A stretch of DNA of 64,000 nucleotides from positions 248,001 to 312,000 of the forward strand of contig NZ_FOQG01000001.1 of NCBI RefSeq assembly GCF_900113685.1, read 5' to 3'. Below the pieces are notes generated by a model. That model did no database searches, was not told the DNA's origin, and saw only the letters and a list, made by a program, of their open reading frames with translations. This stretch comes from Nocardioides psychrotolerans (GTDB taxonomy: Bacteria; Actinomycetota; Actinomycetes; Propionibacteriales; Nocardioidaceae). The first letter of the stretch is position 1, and every line of letters begins with the position of its first letter. Made by a program: the position numbers and the translations under genes. Below are positions 1-7,446 of the stretch, piece after piece.

Positions 1-146
1 CTACTGGTCCACGTGCCTGTCCGGAACGTCCTCGGGTTTGAGTCTGTCCCGCCCTGCGCCCACCACCCTCCCCGACCCCCGCGGTTGGGCGTGTCGCGAG
101 ATTTCCTCGCAACACAGCACGTCCGTCGAGCCAAGGTGTTGGTGGC

Positions 147-165
147 GCCTGACGGTTCGTCAGGC
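147..165. promoter_or_regulatory. Perfect 8-3-8 inverted repeat, possible TetR-type operator
   Basis: The sequence reads GCCTGACG-GTT-CGTCAGGC, a perfect palindrome with a three-base centre. Its core TGACG-N3-CGTCA resembles operators of many actinobacterial TetR-family repressors. No T-run follows, so it is a poor terminator. It lies about 200 bp before the first gene of the window; which promoter it serves cannot be seen. Confidence 0.35.
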
Positions 166-357
166 TGATCGGGTCTCCTGGTGCGGCGCGGGCACAGCCG
201 ACCACCGAAACGACACTCCGTGAAGAAGCAGGAGACGCGATTCAGAAGTCAAGATGTGCTGCGCCCCGGCAACCCGCCGGAGCAACCGGACTATCTTGGC
301 AGATGTCCGCGACTGCGCCAAATCGCTTCGGCCCTACCCCGCCGGCGCCCTCCGCAC

Positions 358-363
358 TAGCCT
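358..363 (+). promoter_or_regulatory. -10 box of a leaderless small gene
   Basis: TAGCCT sits exactly 6 nt before the ATG at 370, and there is no Shine-Dalgarno sequence. Many other genes in the window show this arrangement, and it supports transcription starting at the start codon. Confidence 0.45.
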
Positions 364-369
364 CCCACC

Positions 370-528
370 ATGGCAGACGAGAACACGTTCTACTCCGCCC
401 CGGACCGTCACGAGGCCTCGCCCGGCATCTACGACGTCCTCGACGTCCCCCTCTCCCCCGCGGTCGGTCGCCTCGGCCGTGCGCTCCCCACCCTCAGCGC
501 CAACGACAACGGAAAGGGCGGTTCATGA
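370..528 (+). CDS. Small 52-residue protein, function unknown
   Basis: This short frame encodes 52 residues beginning MADENTFYSA and ending NDNGKGGS. Nearly every codon ends in G or C, as in the neighbouring genes, which a random frame this long seldom does throughout. A TAGCCT -10 box stands 6 nt before the ATG, so it is probably leaderless. Its TGA overlaps the ATG of the next gene (ATGA at 525-528), so the two are likely translationally coupled. There is no signal peptide, membrane segment or cysteine motif. I recognise no family. It could be the structured partner of the coupled CMD-fold protein or mainly a coupling leader for it. Confidence 0.55.
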   Translation: MADENTFYSAPDRHEASPGIYDVLDVPLSPAVGRLGRALPTLSANDNGKGGS

Positions 529-1037
529 TCATCGACGTCCCCCCGGGCAAGGACCCGATCCTCTACGTGTGGGGAGAGATGGTCCCGGGCATCGGACCGG
601 CCGCGTCCAGGTTCGCCACCAGCGTCTACGAGCACGGCACGCTGGGCCTGCGCGAGTTCGAAGCGGCCCGGCTGCGCATCGCGCAGCTCAACGGCTGCCT
701 GTTCTGCCAGGACTGGCGCACCGAGAAGGACGGGGCGAAGGTCGAGGAAGGCTTTGCCGACGCCGTCACCTCGTGGCGCACGACCACCGCCTTCGACGAC
801 CGGACCCGCCTCGCGGCCGAGTACGCCGAGCGCTACGCCCTGGACCACCACGGCCTCGACGACTCCTTCTGGACCCGGATGAAGATGCACTACTCCGACC
901 AGGAGGTCGTGGAGCTGTCGATGTGCCTCGGCTCCTGGATCGCCTTCGGCAGGCTCAACCGGGTGCTCGGGCTCGACACCGCGTGCGTCCTGCCCAGTCA
1001 CGTGCGCCAGTCACGTGGGCCCAGCCACCTGACCTGA
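525..1037 (+). CDS. Carboxymuconolactone decarboxylase / AhpD-fold protein
   Basis: A 170-residue all-helical protein of the CMD/AhpD superfamily. The core has a Cys-X2-Cys pair at residues 58 and 61 (NGCLFCQDWR) after the segment LRIAQLNG, the usual redox site of AhpD-like peroxidase-coupled disulfide reductases. The His that follows the CXXC in classical AhpD is replaced (QDWR), so peroxidase-partner activity is uncertain. The ATG at 525 was chosen because it overlaps the stop of the 52-residue gene and because the first 74 codons of the longer frame lack normal coding character. A soluble cytoplasmic redox or decarboxylase-like role is likely; the substrate is unknown. Confidence 0.8.
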   Translation: MIIDVPPGKDPILYVWGEMVPGIGPAASRFATSVYEHGTLGLREFEAARLRIAQLNGCLFCQDWRTEKDGAKVEEGFADAVTSWRTTTAFDDRTRLAAEYAERYALDHHGLDDSFWTRMKMHYSDQEVVELSMCLGSWIAFGRLNRVLGLDTACVLPSHVRQSRGPSHLT

Positions 1038-1073
1038 CAAGATGGCGGTCGACGAAGCCGACGAAGGGGAGCC

Positions 1074-2174
1074 ATGTCGGGTTACGACTCCTATCCGCCG
1101 CCGGGCGCACCACAGCCGCCACCACCGCCACTGCCGCCCGGGGCCGGTGCGCCGCCGCCCGGGTGGGCGCCTCCTCCCCCGCCGGGTCCCGCCGGACAGG
1201 GTGGCTGGGCCCCGGCTCCCGGCATGCTCGGCGCGGCGCACAAGCCCGGGGCAATCGCGCTGCGGCCCCTCGGGCTGGGCGACATCTACGACGGCGCGTT
1301 CCGGATCATCCGTTTCAACCCCCGGGCCACGGTGGGCTCCGCGGTGCTGGTCGCCGCGGTCACCATGGCGATCCCCGTGCTCGTCACCGCGCTGCTCACC
1401 TTCACTGTCGGTGCGGTGCTCGACGAGACCGGCGGTGGTGCCGGCAGCGAGCTGATCGGGGGCATCGGCTCCTTCGGCTCCCTGTTCGTCGGGCTGGCGC
1501 TGCTCCAGGTCGGGCTGATCTTCGTGACCGGGATGGTCGCCCACGTCACCCACGCGGCGGCCGTCGGGCGACGACTCAGCCTCGGGGAGGCGTGGGCCGC
1601 CACCCGCGGCAAGCGCTGGCGGCTCCTCGGCCTCACGCTGCTGATCAACCTGGTCTGGATCATGGGCCTGGTCGTCTACGTGCTGGTGTGGTTCGTGCTG
1701 GCGCTCACCACGACCGACGTGCTCGTGCTGGTGGTCTGGGGCGTCATCAGCGTGCCGGCCTACATCGCCCTCATGTGCTGGTTCTGGGTGCGCGTCTACT
1801 ACTTGCCGGCCCCGGCCCTGATGCTGGAGGACGTCGGCGTGCTCGGCGCGATCGGACGCGGCTGGACGCTCACGCGCGGCGCGTTCTGGCGCACCTTCGG
1901 CATCGCGCTGCTCACCGTGGTCGTGGCCTCGATCGCGGGCAACATGCTCGCCGTGCCCGTGACCATCGCCGGTGAGCTGGGCGCGGTCGCCGCCGGGCCG
2001 GAGTACGCCGCCCTCGGGCTGGTCCTGAGCCAGGCGCTGTCGTCGGTCATCTCGTCGGCGTTCGTCGCCCCGTTCACCGCCAGCGTCGCCTCCCTGCAGT
2101 ATCTCGACCAGCGCATGCGCAAGGAGGCCTACGACGTCGAGCTGATGACGCAGGCGGGGGTCCTGCGCCGGTGA
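1074..2174 (+). CDS. Polytopic membrane protein with proline-rich N-terminus
   Basis: 366 residues. The first ~50 are almost all Pro, Gly and Ala with aromatic residues, followed by the segment ALRPLGLGDIYDGAFRIIR, which is typical of the membrane domain found in glycerophosphodiester phosphodiesterase-like proteins. About six hydrophobic spans follow. No catalytic phosphodiesterase residues are present, so it is a membrane partner rather than an enzyme. An AGGGGAG ribosome site precedes the ATG. It is the first gene of the DUF4129-DUF4350-MoxR-DUF58 operon, and its stop overlaps the GTG of the next gene (GTGA). As I recall, the same architecture leads the moxR2 locus of Mycobacterium tuberculosis. 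It probably acts in an envelope complex organised by MoxR. Confidence 0.8.
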   Translation: MSGYDSYPPPGAPQPPPPPLPPGAGAPPPGWAPPPPPGPAGQGGWAPAPGMLGAAHKPGAIALRPLGLGDIYDGAFRIIRFNPRATVGSAVLVAAVTMAIPVLVTALLTFTVGAVLDETGGGAGSELIGGIGSFGSLFVGLALLQVGLIFVTGMVAHVTHAAAVGRRLSLGEAWAATRGKRWRLLGLTLLINLVWIMGLVVYVLVWFVLALTTTDVLVLVVWGVISVPAYIALMCWFWVRVYYLPAPALMLEDVGVLGAIGRGWTLTRGAFWRTFGIALLTVVVASIAGNMLAVPVTIAGELGAVAAGPEYAALGLVLSQALSSVISSAFVAPFTASVASLQYLDQRMRKEAYDVELMTQAGVLRR

Positions 2175-2803
2175 TCCTGCGCGCACTGCTCCTGGTCCCT
2201 CCGCGGGCCGACCCGCCGCTGGACCCGACGCCCGAGGAGGCCAGGTCGTTGCTGCGACGAGAGCTGCTCGCGCCGGACTACCACGACCAGGACCTGGTGC
2301 AGCGGCTCATCACGTGGCTCGAGCGGTTGATCGACCGCGGCGTCGCCAGTGCCAGCGGCGCCCCTCCCCTGCAGACCCTCGCGGTGATGGTGGTCGCGGT
2401 CGCGCTGGTCGCCGGGCTGGTGCTGCTGCTCTCGCGGGCCCGCCGCACGGCCCGTGCGGCCGGGGAGCGCCGCGCCGTGCTGACCGAGGAGTCCGTCACC
2501 GCCGACCAGCTGCGCGCGCGGGCCGAGGTCGCCCTGGCCGACGGGCGGCCCGAGGACGCCCTCGTCGACGCCTTCCGGGCCCTCGCGTTGCGCCAGCTCG
2601 AGCGCGGACGTCTCGACGACACCCCCGGCGCCACCGCGCACGAGGTCGCGCTCGCCCTGGCCGCCCAGCACCCGCACCAGCGCGCCCGCATCGACACCGG
2701 TGCCGACCTCTTCGACTCCGTGCTCTACGGCGACCGCCGCGCGACCCACGAGCAGGCGCACGCCGTGCTGACCCTGGACGACGACCTGGCGGGTGTGCGA
2801 TGA
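2171..2803 (+). CDS. DUF4129 membrane protein
   Basis: 210 residues with one membrane span around residues 67-88 and a C-terminal cytoplasmic helical region (DALVDAFRALALRQLERG to ADLFDSVLYG), the pattern of DUF4129. In other bacteria this domain forms the tail of transglutaminase-like proteins in MoxR/DUF58 loci; here it stands alone. It starts at a GTG that overlaps the preceding stop, and its own stop overlaps the next ATG, so it is translated as part of the operon. The molecular role is unknown. An assembly function with the MoxR ATPase and DUF58 protein is inferred from conserved neighbourhood. Confidence 0.82.
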   Translation: MILRALLLVPPRADPPLDPTPEEARSLLRRELLAPDYHDQDLVQRLITWLERLIDRGVASASGAPPLQTLAVMVVAVALVAGLVLLLSRARRTARAAGERRAVLTEESVTADQLRARAEVALADGRPEDALVDAFRALALRQLERGRLDDTPGATAHEVALALAAQHPHQRARIDTGADLFDSVLYGDRRATHEQAHAVLTLDDDLAGVR

Positions 2804-3912
2804 CCGGGCGCCTGCGCGGCCACCGGACCACGCTGCTGATCACCCTCGGGCTGCTCGCGGCGGTCGCGGTCGTGGTGTGGTCGGGACAGGGCGGCCGCAC
2901 GGCCGAGGACCTCGACCCGGCCAACCCCGGGCCCGCCGGAGCCCGGGCCCTCGCCCGCGTGCTCGACGACCACGGGGTCGACGTCAGCGTGGCCCGCGGC
3001 GCCGACGAGCTCGACGCCGCGGACATCGACACCGCCACGACCGTGGTGGTGACCTCCACCGACTCGCTGGGCCGGAGCACCGTCGAGCGCCTGCTCTCGA
3101 CCGTCGGCGACGCACGGCTGGTCCTCGTGGCCCCCGGCCCCGGCGTCACCGACGCCATGGGTCTCGGCGGACAGCCGAGCAGCAGCACGCTCGGCCAGGG
3201 CACGCGGGGCGCGTGCGCCGATCCGGCGTACGACGCGCTGGTGCTGGAGGTCGACGCGACCCTCGCCTATCCCGCGGCCGACGGCTGCTTCCGCACCGAC
3301 GACGGCGACGCCGTGCTGGTCGAGCGCGACGGCGTCGTCTCCTTCGGGGCCGGCGACGCGCTGACGAACGACCAGATCCTGCGCGGCGACAACGCCGCCG
3401 TGGCCCTGCGGCTGCTGGGCCAGGACGAGCGCCTGGTCTGGTATGTCCCGAGCGTCGCGGACCTGGTCGGGGACGACGGGGTCAGCCTCGCGAGCCTCCT
3501 GCCCGACTGGCTCGCACCCGGTCTGTGGCTGGTCGGGCTCAGCGCCGTCGCCCTGGTGCTGTGGCGGGTGCGTCGCCTCGGCCCGCTCTCCACCGAGCCG
3601 CTGCCTGTCGTCGTCAAGGCCATCGAGACCACCCTGAGCCGGGGGCGGCTCTACCGCCGGGCCGGCGACCGGGCGCACGCTGCCGGCGCACTGCGCCGCG
3701 CCGCCCGCACGCGGGCCGCCGAGCGGCTGCGCCTCGGCACGGTCACCGACGACCAGGTCCTCGTGCGCGACGTGGCCCAGCACCTCGGGCGGCCCATTGA
3801 GGAGGTCGCGGCCCTCCTCGCCCCCGATGCACCGACGCCCGCGTCCGACGCTGCCCTGATCACCCTGGCCGACCAGCTGGCCGAGCTCGACAGAGAGGTA
3901 CGCCGCACATGA
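2800..3912 (+). CDS. DUF4350 membrane-anchored protein
   Basis: 370 residues. A membrane span at about residues 12-28 is followed by a globular region (ARALARVLDDHGVDVSVARG onward) with the alternating strand/helix pattern of DUF4350, related to GATase-like or sugar-binding folds. A second span at about residues 240-258 leads to a positively charged cytoplasmic tail. The ATG overlaps the stop of the DUF4129 gene (ATGA), and its stop overlaps the start of moxR in the same way. The central domain probably faces the outside and works with the neighbouring DUF4129 and DUF58 proteins. Biochemical function is unknown. Confidence 0.82.
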   Translation: MTGRLRGHRTTLLITLGLLAAVAVVVWSGQGGRTAEDLDPANPGPAGARALARVLDDHGVDVSVARGADELDAADIDTATTVVVTSTDSLGRSTVERLLSTVGDARLVLVAPGPGVTDAMGLGGQPSSSTLGQGTRGACADPAYDALVLEVDATLAYPAADGCFRTDDGDAVLVERDGVVSFGAGDALTNDQILRGDNAAVALRLLGQDERLVWYVPSVADLVGDDGVSLASLLPDWLAPGLWLVGLSAVALVLWRVRRLGPLSTEPLPVVVKAIETTLSRGRLYRRAGDRAHAAGALRRAARTRAAERLRLGTVTDDQVLVRDVAQHLGRPIEEVAALLAPDAPTPASDAALITLADQLAELDREVRRT

Positions 3913-4910
3913 CCGAGAATCCCCCCGACCCTGCGGGCGCGGTGCCCACCGCGCACGGCGCAGCCGAGGCGCGCGAGCGACTGACCGCCGTACGGACCGA
4001 GGTGGCGAAGGCCGTCGTCGGCCAGGACGCCGCCGTCTCCGGGCTGCTGGTCGCGCTCCTGTGCGGCGGGCACGTGCTCATGGAGGGCGTGCCGGGCACG
4101 GCCAAGACGCTGCTCGTGCGCACGCTGGCCGCTGCGCTGGCGGTGGAGACCCGCCGGGTGCAGTTCACCCCCGACCTGATGCCCGGCGACATCACCGGCT
4201 CGATGGTCATCGACAGCTCCCAGGGCGAGCTCAGCTTCCGCGAGGGGCCGGTCTTCACCAACCTGCTGCTCGCCGACGAGATCAACCGCACGCCCCCCAA
4301 GACGCAGTCGGCGCTGCTCGAGGCGATGGAGGAGGGGCAGGTCTCCGTGGACGGGGTCTCGCGCCCGTTGCCGAGGCCCTTCCTGGTGGCCGCGACGCAG
4401 AACCCCGTGGAGTACGAAGGCACCTACCCGTTGCCCGAGGCGCAGCTCGACCGCTTCCTGGTCAAGGTGGTGCTGCCGATCCCCGAGCGGGCCGCGGAGC
4501 TGGAGATCCTGCGCCGCCACGCTGCCGGATTCGACCCGCGCGACGTCGCCGGGGCCGGGGTGAGGGCGGTGGCCGGTGCTGCCGACATCGTCGCCGGGCA
4601 GGCCGCGGTCAAGACCGTGCAGGTCTCGCCCGAGGTCGCGGGCTACATCGTCGACATCGCCCGGGCCACCCGTGACTCGCCCTCGCTGAGCCTCGGGGTG
4701 AGCCCGCGCGGGGCGACCGCGCTGCTGCGGGCGGCCCGCGCGTGGGCCTGGTTGGTCGGCCGCGACTTCGTGACTCCCGACGACGTGAAGTCGCTGGCCC
4801 ACGCGACCCTGGTGCACCGGTTGGGCCTGCGGCCCGAGGCCGAGCTCGAGGGCGTGGACGTGGCCCGGGTGCTCGCCTCGGCGCTGGGCTCGGTGCCCGT
4901 CCCGCGATGA
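3909..4910 (+). CDS. moxR: MoxR-family AAA+ ATPase
   Basis: 333 residues, the usual MoxR length. The Walker A motif is GVPGTAKT (residues 60-67), Walker B is LLLADEIN (D123, E124), sensor 1 lies in AATQNP (N165), and the arginine-containing DRF motif is at 181-183. MoxR ATPases act as chaperone-like motors that help assemble or activate partner proteins, often through von Willebrand-type domains such as those in DUF58 proteins. The immediately following DUF58 gene fits this. The start codon overlaps the DUF4350 stop. The enzyme is soluble; the target in this organism is unknown. Confidence 0.95.
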   Translation: MTENPPDPAGAVPTAHGAAEARERLTAVRTEVAKAVVGQDAAVSGLLVALLCGGHVLMEGVPGTAKTLLVRTLAAALAVETRRVQFTPDLMPGDITGSMVIDSSQGELSFREGPVFTNLLLADEINRTPPKTQSALLEAMEEGQVSVDGVSRPLPRPFLVAATQNPVEYEGTYPLPEAQLDRFLVKVVLPIPERAAELEILRRHAAGFDPRDVAGAGVRAVAGAADIVAGQAAVKTVQVSPEVAGYIVDIARATRDSPSLSLGVSPRGATALLRAARAWAWLVGRDFVTPDDVKSLAHATLVHRLGLRPEAELEGVDVARVLASALGSVPVPR

Positions 4911-4966
4911 GCGTCGTCTCCCCCGTCATCTCCCCCGTCATCTCCCCCGCCGCGTCGGGTCGCTGA
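4907..4966 (+). other. 19-codon micro-ORF bridging moxR and DUF58
   Basis: An ATG at 4907 overlaps the moxR stop (ATGA) and opens a 19-codon frame whose TGA overlaps the ATG of the DUF58 gene (TGATG at 4964-4968). The peptide (MSVVSPVISPVISPAASGR) is repetitive because the DNA is three 12-bp repeats. A functional peptide is unlikely. More plausibly the frame keeps ribosomes running from moxR into the DUF58 gene, which has no Shine-Dalgarno sequence of its own. Confidence 0.35.
4913..4948 (+). repeat. 12-bp tandem repeat, three copies
   Basis: Three head-to-tail copies of GTCATCTCCCCC (the first has GTCGTC) fill the gap between moxR and the DUF58 gene. Since 12 is a multiple of three, copy-number change would keep the micro-ORF in frame. 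Confidence 0.8.
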
Positions 4967-6258
4967 TGGCTATCTCGGGGCGGGTGCCCCTGCTCCTTCT
5001 GGCCGGCCTGGTGGCCGTCCTGCTCCGGCCGTCGGCGAGCACCGTGTTGCTGTGGCTGCTCGTGGTGACGACGCTGACGCTGCTCGACTGGCTGGTGGCG
5101 CCCCGTCCTGCTGCGTTGTCCCTCGAGCGGCGACCGGTCGGTGCGACGCGGCTGGGCTACCCCACCGAGACGCTGATCGTCGTGCGCAACACCTCGCGTC
5201 GCCGCGTCCGTGCCCTGTTGCGTGACGCGTGGCAGCCCTCGGCCGGTGCGAGCGACAACCGCCACCGGGTGTCGCTGGCCCCGGGTGACCGGGCGGTGCT
5301 GCGCACCCCGCTGCTCCCCCGCCGGCGGGGCGACCTCCGTGCCACCGGGGTGACCGTGCGCCTGCCGGGACCGCTGCGGCTGGCGGCACGACAACGCACG
5401 CTCGTCGTCCCGGGGTCGGTGCGGTCGCTGCCGCCGTTCGAGTCGCGCAAGCACCTGCCCTCGCGCCTGGCCCGGCTGCGCGAGCTGGACGGCCGATCAG
5501 CCGTGCGGGTGCGGGGCCAGGGCACCGAGTTCGACTCCCTGCGTGAGTACGTCCGCGGCGACGACGTGCGCTCCATCGACTGGCGCGCCTCGGCGCGCAA
5601 CCGCAACGTCGTCGTGCGCACCTGGCAGCCCGAGCGCGACCGGCGCGTGGTGCTGGTCCTCGACACCTCCCGCACCTCGGCGGGCCGCGTCGACGACGTG
5701 CCACGCCTCGACTCCGCCATGGACGCGGCCCTGCTCCTCGCCGCGCTCGTGGCACGGGCCGGCGACCGGGTCGACGTGGTGGCCGGCGACCGACGGGTGC
5801 GGGCCCGCGTGCGCTCGGCCGGCGCCCGCGACATCGTGGCGCGTCTCCAGGACACGATGGCAGACCTCGAACCGGTCATCGCCGAGGCCGACTGGGACTC
5901 GCTGGCCGGCGCGGTCCAGGCGATGGGTCGACAGCGGGCGCTCGTGGTGCTGCTGACACCGCTCGAGCCGTCCGCGATCGAGGAGGGCCTGCTGACCGTG
6001 CTGCCCGCCCTCACCCGGCACCACCGGGTCGTGCTGGCCTCCGTCAAGGATCCCGCGCTCGACCGGCTCGCCGCGGCACGCGGGTCGATCGACGAGGTCT
6101 ACGACGCCGCCGCGGCCGAGCAGGTGCTGGCGCGACGACGTCGTACGGCGGAGCTGCTGGCCGCACTCGGCGTCGACGTCGTCGACGCGGACGCCGAGCA
6201 GCTGCCGCCGGCCCTCGCCGACCACTACCTCCACCTCAAGGCGCAGGGACTTCTCTGA
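4966..6258 (+). CDS. DUF58 protein with von Willebrand A-like domain
   Basis: 430 residues. Two hydrophobic stretches near the N-terminus (about 7-22 and 26-42) anchor it. The DUF58 signature REYVRGDDVRSIDW is at residues 193-206, followed by a vWA-like strand with a MIDAS-type DTSRT at 233-237. DUF58 proteins are the standard partners of MoxR ATPases and are thought to be metal-binding adaptor modules. The ATG is reached through the TGATG overlap with the micro-ORF. It is the last gene of this operon block; the SpoIIM and RDD genes that normally come next are displaced by about 3.8 kb. Confidence 0.92.
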   Translation: MAISGRVPLLLLAGLVAVLLRPSASTVLLWLLVVTTLTLLDWLVAPRPAALSLERRPVGATRLGYPTETLIVVRNTSRRRVRALLRDAWQPSAGASDNRHRVSLAPGDRAVLRTPLLPRRRGDLRATGVTVRLPGPLRLAARQRTLVVPGSVRSLPPFESRKHLPSRLARLRELDGRSAVRVRGQGTEFDSLREYVRGDDVRSIDWRASARNRNVVVRTWQPERDRRVVLVLDTSRTSAGRVDDVPRLDSAMDAALLLAALVARAGDRVDVVAGDRRVRARVRSAGARDIVARLQDTMADLEPVIAEADWDSLAGAVQAMGRQRALVVLLTPLEPSAIEEGLLTVLPALTRHHRVVLASVKDPALDRLAAARGSIDEVYDAAAAEQVLARRRRTAELLAALGVDVVDADAEQLPPALADHYLHLKAQGLL

Positions 6259-6267
6259 GCCGCGCGG

Positions 6268-7131
6268 TCAGCCCGTGGTGTCGCGGTGCTCGGGCGGGTG
6301 CGTCTCGCGTGGCTCCTGCGGGAGCTGGTGCCCGGCCTCCCCGCCGATGCGACCACCGAAGGGTCGGCCGTGGTCGGCGAACTCCTCGCGGAAGTAAGCC
6401 AACCGGTGGCTGCCGAGATCGACGCGGGCGCCGGTGCGCAGGATCTGGGCCAGCACGGGAGCACCGTGGACCCGGGTGACCCCCTCGATCGCCTTGATGA
6501 CCCACTCGTCGCGGACATCGTGGACGATCCGGGCGTGCACCGGCTCGAGACCGGCGAGCACCAGGTCGCACCCGGGGTCGGACCCGATCAGCATCCCGTC
6601 CTCGAGCCAGAAGATCGGCTGCCGCTCACCGGGACCCACCGTCTCGGCCGCGCGCACCAGCCGGGCACCCCCACCACGGGCCGGGTCGTGGGTGGTGCCG
6701 ACACCCCGGCGGGCGAGGCGGTGCATCGTGGGGAAGAGCGGCAGCACCGTGCCCGGTGGCACGAGACCGGGGCCGGGCAGCACCGGAGCGGTGCCGCGGG
6801 CGCGCGAGCGGGCCGACGTCCAGGCACCCCGCAGGCTGCCCAGCCGGATCCGGCGGGTGCCGGTCACCCGGCGCTGCCACCAGGGTGCCGAGACGTCGCC
6901 CAGCGACACGAGGTGGTCACCGCGGTGCATGACGCGGACCACCAGCCCCTGGGTGGCCAGCGCCTCCGCGATGGAGCGCACCGAGACCGCGTCGCCGGCA
7001 CCGGCGAAGGCGCCGGGGTCGTCGACCTCCAGCGTCATCCGGTCGCCGGACCCGCGGAGCCGGCCCCGGACCGGGTTGCTGCCTGGACGCTCGATCTCGA
7101 ACTCGAGGTCGGCGACGAGGGTCAGCGTCAC
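6268..7131 (-). CDS. FHA-domain protein
   Basis: 287 residues. The N-terminal half has no recognised family. The forkhead-associated domain occupies about residues 165-255, with the usual Gly-Ser start (MLIGSDPGCDLVL), the His-Ala motif (PVHARIV) and a conserved hydrophobic end. FHA domains bind phosphothreonine peptides, so the protein probably reads a Ser/Thr kinase signal. It starts at a GTG that overlaps the stop of the upstream 82-residue gene (GTGA), so the pair is an operon. It converges on the DUF58 gene with a 9-bp gap. A polar C-terminal tail (QEPRETHPPEHRDTTG) lies outside the domain. Confidence 0.75.
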   Translation of the reverse strand: MTLTLVADLEFEIERPGSNPVRGRLRGSGDRMTLEVDDPGAFAGAGDAVSVRSIAEALATQGLVVRVMHRGDHLVSLGDVSAPWWQRRVTGTRRIRLGSLRGAWTSARSRARGTAPVLPGPGLVPPGTVLPLFPTMHRLARRGVGTTHDPARGGGARLVRAAETVGPGERQPIFWLEDGMLIGSDPGCDLVLAGLEPVHARIVHDVRDEWVIKAIEGVTRVHGAPVLAQILRTGARVDLGSHRLAYFREEFADHGRPFGGRIGGEAGHQLPQEPRETHPPEHRDTTG

Positions 7132-7376
7132 GGCCGGTCCCGGACCGGCTGCACGGGCTGGCCCTGGTCACTGGTGGTGATCGTCAGGGTGCCGTTGACC
7201 TTCCACGTGGCCCGCGGCGAGCTCGGGCCCGTGTCGCGCGGGACCTCGACGGCCATGTCCTCGAACCGGTAGTGGATCGCTGCCTCGCGTCCCGTGAGGA
7301 AGCTCCACATCCTGGCACCGAGGTCCGTCCAGTCGACGACCTCGTTGCTCGTGCTGTCCATTGGTTGACTGCTCAT
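7128..7376 (-). CDS. Small 82-residue protein coupled to FHA gene
   Basis: Starts MSSQPMDSTSNEVVDW and continues with an amphipathic mix of helix and strand; no membrane segment. The central piece GREAAIHYRFEDMAVEVP followed by WKVNGTLTITT looks like a small beta-rich fold. I recognise no family. I chose the start at 7376; codons further upstream belong to the divergent promoter region. Its TGA overlaps the GTG of the FHA gene, so the two products probably act together. Conserved coupling suggests a ligand or chaperone for the FHA protein, but this is inference only. Confidence 0.6.
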   Translation of the reverse strand: MSSQPMDSTSNEVVDWTDLGARMWSFLTGREAAIHYRFEDMAVEVPRDTGPSSPRATWKVNGTLTITTSDQGQPVQPVRDRP

Positions 7377-7412
7377 CGTCGTCACGCTTTCTGTGGTGGT
7401 ATTCCACAACTT

Positions 7413-7431
7413 CCTCAACAACCTGTTGAGG
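7413..7431 (+). promoter_or_regulatory. MerR-type operator palindrome
   Basis: CCTCAACA-ACC-TGTTGAGG is a perfect 8-3-8 inverted repeat just before the -10 box of the MerR gene. MerR-family regulators bind a palindrome in the -35/-10 spacer, and this one ends 3 nt before the -10. It lies in the intergenic region shared with the divergent FHA pair, so it may control both directions. Confidence 0.6.
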
Positions 7432-7434
7432 ATG

Positions 7435-7440
7435 TACAGT
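7435..7440 (+). promoter_or_regulatory. -10 box of the MerR gene
   Basis: TACAGT is 6 nt before the ATG at 7447, without any Shine-Dalgarno sequence. This supports a leaderless transcript and fixes the start. Confidence 0.55.
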
Positions 7441-7446
7441 GACAGC

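Larger units (their letters stand above)
1..369. other. Non-coding lead-in at window start
   Basis: No open frame here has convincing actinobacterial codon usage on either strand. The stretch holds a perfect 8-bp inverted repeat (147-165) and, at its right end, a -10-like box for the small gene that begins at 370. The left part could be the intergenic tail of a gene outside the window. Confidence 0.5.

Noticed and set aside
1001..1037. Two GTCACGTG motifs at the end of the CMD gene as an operator
   Set aside because: They are direct repeats inside the coding region near the stop; no promoter elements surround them.
254..1975. A 573-codon open frame covering the CMD gene and the proline-rich membrane protein gene
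   Set aside because: It is an Arg/Pro/Ala-rich shadow; the frames at 525 and 1074 have proper codon bias, recognised folds and coupled starts.
4742..4966. A 74-codon frame ending at the DUF58 start
   Set aside because: Most of it overlaps moxR out of frame; only its last 20 codons, starting at 4907, have the coupling features noted as the micro-ORF.
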